From NCBI GenBank assembly GCA_018813405.1, contig JAHJBW010000244.1, forward strand, positions 1 to 12,777: a DNA stretch of 12,777 nt, given 5' to 3'. Positions within the stretch are counted from its first letter, which is position 1, and every line of letters begins with the position of its first letter. Source of the DNA: Candidatus Margulisiibacteriota bacterium. GTDB taxonomy: Bacteria > Margulisbacteria > WOR-1 > XYC2-FULL-46-14 > JAHJBW01. Shown piece after piece: positions 12,078-12,777 of this stretch. Under the pieces are notes generated by a model, which was given only the letters and a program-made list of their open reading frames with translations, had not been told where the DNA came from and made no database searches. A program made the translations under genes and the position numbers.

Positions 12078-12606
12078 ACGCGCCTATGAGATCAGCAAAA
12101 CCGCGGAGATGATCGAATATATTGCCCTGGCAGTCATTGCCATCGCCCTGCCCCTGGTGCTTAAACACCCACAGCTCCTGGTGGGCTCAGCCGTTAACTT
12201 TGCGCTGATACTGGCGGCCATTAATATGCGCGGCTGGCCCAAAATGCTTCCTCTCATTATATTACCCAGCGTTTCCGCCCTGGCCGGCGGATATCTGTTC
12301 GGGGTCTTTACCGCCGAACAGGCCTATTTCATTCCTTTTATATGGATAGCAAACACCTTGCTGGTACTGCTCATAAAAAAGCTCTACGTTAGCCAAAAGA
12401 AAAACTATCTGGCCGCGATCACCGCGGCAGGCATTATGAAGGCCGGCTTTCTTTTTGCCGCCGCGCTTGCTCTGTCCGCCCTTGTCGAGATACCTGTTGT
12501 CTTTTTGACCGCCATGGGCGGTCTTCAGCTCATCACGGTTTTAATTGGCGGTCTGGCCGCCTGGCCGGTGAGCGCTCTCATCGAACGGAATTTTATTAAT
12601 AACTGA
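12067..12606 (+). CDS. Small polytopic membrane protein of the hydrogenase operon
   Basis: A 179-residue protein with about five or six transmembrane helices, of the size of ECF-transporter S components. Visible segments are LAVIAIALPLVL (21-32), SAVNFALILAAINM (41-54), LIILPSVSALAGGYLFG (63-79), FIPFIWIANTLLVLLIKK (88-105), GIMKAGFLFAAALAL (122-136) and FLTAMGGLQLITVLIGG (146-162). Similar short membrane proteins with WIAN and MGGLQL-like motifs accompany [FeFe]-hydrogenase genes in anaerobes and are sometimes labelled 'iron hydrogenase' only because of context; that is my recollection, not a search result. The start is the ATG at 12067, with AGGAGG 6 nt upstream. It overlaps mobA by 11 bp and is 17 bp before the next gene. 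It has no cysteine, so it holds no iron-sulfur centre itself. Function unknown. Confidence 0.75.
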   Translation: MINERAYEISKTAEMIEYIALAVIAIALPLVLKHPQLLVGSAVNFALILAAINMRGWPKMLPLIILPSVSALAGGYLFGVFTAEQAYFIPFIWIANTLLVLLIKKLYVSQKKNYLAAITAAGIMKAGFLFAAALALSALVEIPVVFLTAMGGLQLITVLIGGLAAWPVSALIERNFINN

Positions 12607-12623
12607 ACTAAAGGGGGAACGTC

Positions 12624-12777
12624 ATGTCAAAGAATAAGTGTGCCTGCCAACATGCGCTGACAAAGGACGAAAAGGCCAGCCTGAACGACCTGGAAGTCTT
12701 TTTGGACGACTACGAGAAAAAACCCGGATCGCTCATTCCTGTACTGCAGATCGCTCAGAAAATGATAGGCCATCTCC
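12624..12777 (+). CDS. NuoE/HydC/HndA-type [2Fe-2S] subunit (partial, N-terminal 51 residues)
   Basis: Only the first 51 residues are inside the window. After MSKNKCACQHALTKDEK the sequence runs LNDLEVFLDDYEKKPGSLIPVLQIAQKMIGHL, which closely matches the N-terminal helical part of the 24-kDa NuoE family (pattern of a helix, KPGSLIPVLQ, then helix and GHL/GYLP). These thioredoxin-like [2Fe-2S] proteins pass electrons in complex I, NADP-reducing hydrogenase (HndA), electron-bifurcating hydrogenase (HydC) and NAD-dependent formate dehydrogenase. The four Cys ligands of the cluster would lie beyond the edge. GGGGG at 12613-12617 serves as ribosome binding site. With focA and mobA upstream, a formate dehydrogenase or a hydrogenase complex is expected to follow. 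Confidence 0.8.
   Translation, partial: MSKNKCACQHALTKDEKASLNDLEVFLDDYEKKPGSLIPVLQIAQKMIGHL

Noticed and set aside
1..12777. tRNA, rRNA, CRISPR arrays and intact insertion sequences
   Set aside because: I saw no cloverleaf-like or rRNA-like stretch, no regularly spaced repeat array and no transposase gene on reading the window.

Overview
This window looks like part of a chromosome from an uncultured anaerobic bacterium with moderate GC content. It has short intergenic gaps, many overlapping or near-touching genes, a lytic transglycosylase that implies a peptidoglycan wall, and a redox and H2/formate metabolism module under a Rex repressor. The gene mix (Rex, a FocA-type channel, MobA, a NuoE/HydC-like subunit) fits a fermentative or syntrophic lineage. 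I cannot name the phylum from sequence alone.

Layout. (1) 1-2170, minus strand: a lytic transglycosylase gene followed by ruvB, overlapping by 17 bp; ruvB runs off the left edge. (2) 2232-4491, plus strand: a compact operon of a GalT-like nucleotidylyltransferase, a small membrane-anchored PD-(D/E)XK-like protein and NAD kinase. A divergent promoter region of about 60 bp separates (1) from (2). (3) 4492-7114: a less ordinary stretch. It holds a 60-odd-residue hypothetical gene convergent with nadK, a 400-bp AT-rich gap with degenerate direct and inverted repeats that looks like a decayed mobile-element end, and a divergent pair made of an unrecognised helical protein and an HD-domain protein. 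(4) 7123-9840: an operon of a membrane pseudokinase, a membrane PASTA-domain protein (together resembling a PrkC/PknB receptor kinase split into two genes, with the catalytic residues lost), ribD and a 4-oxalocrotonate tautomerase-like small protein. (5) 9864-12777: rex with its own operator, then an operon of a formate/nitrite channel, mobA, a small polytopic membrane protein, and the start of a NuoE/HydC/HndA-type [2Fe-2S] subunit that runs off the right edge.

The strongest regulatory signal is a set of three 18-bp inverted repeats with identical TTGTGAA/TTCACAA arms. One covers the -10 of rex; the other two flank the focA promoter 96 bp apart, centre to centre. They match the known Rex operator. 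They imply that NADH/NAD+ status controls a module for formate transport, molybdopterin-guanine dinucleotide cofactor synthesis (needed by formate dehydrogenase) and a bifurcating-type hydrogenase or formate dehydrogenase that should lie to the right of the window.

Least understood and most worth a second look: the split pseudokinase/PASTA pair, the divergent unknown/HD pair with a perfect 9-bp inverted repeat between them, the nested palindrome around the third Rex site, and the repeat-rich 4.87-5.03 kb stretch.
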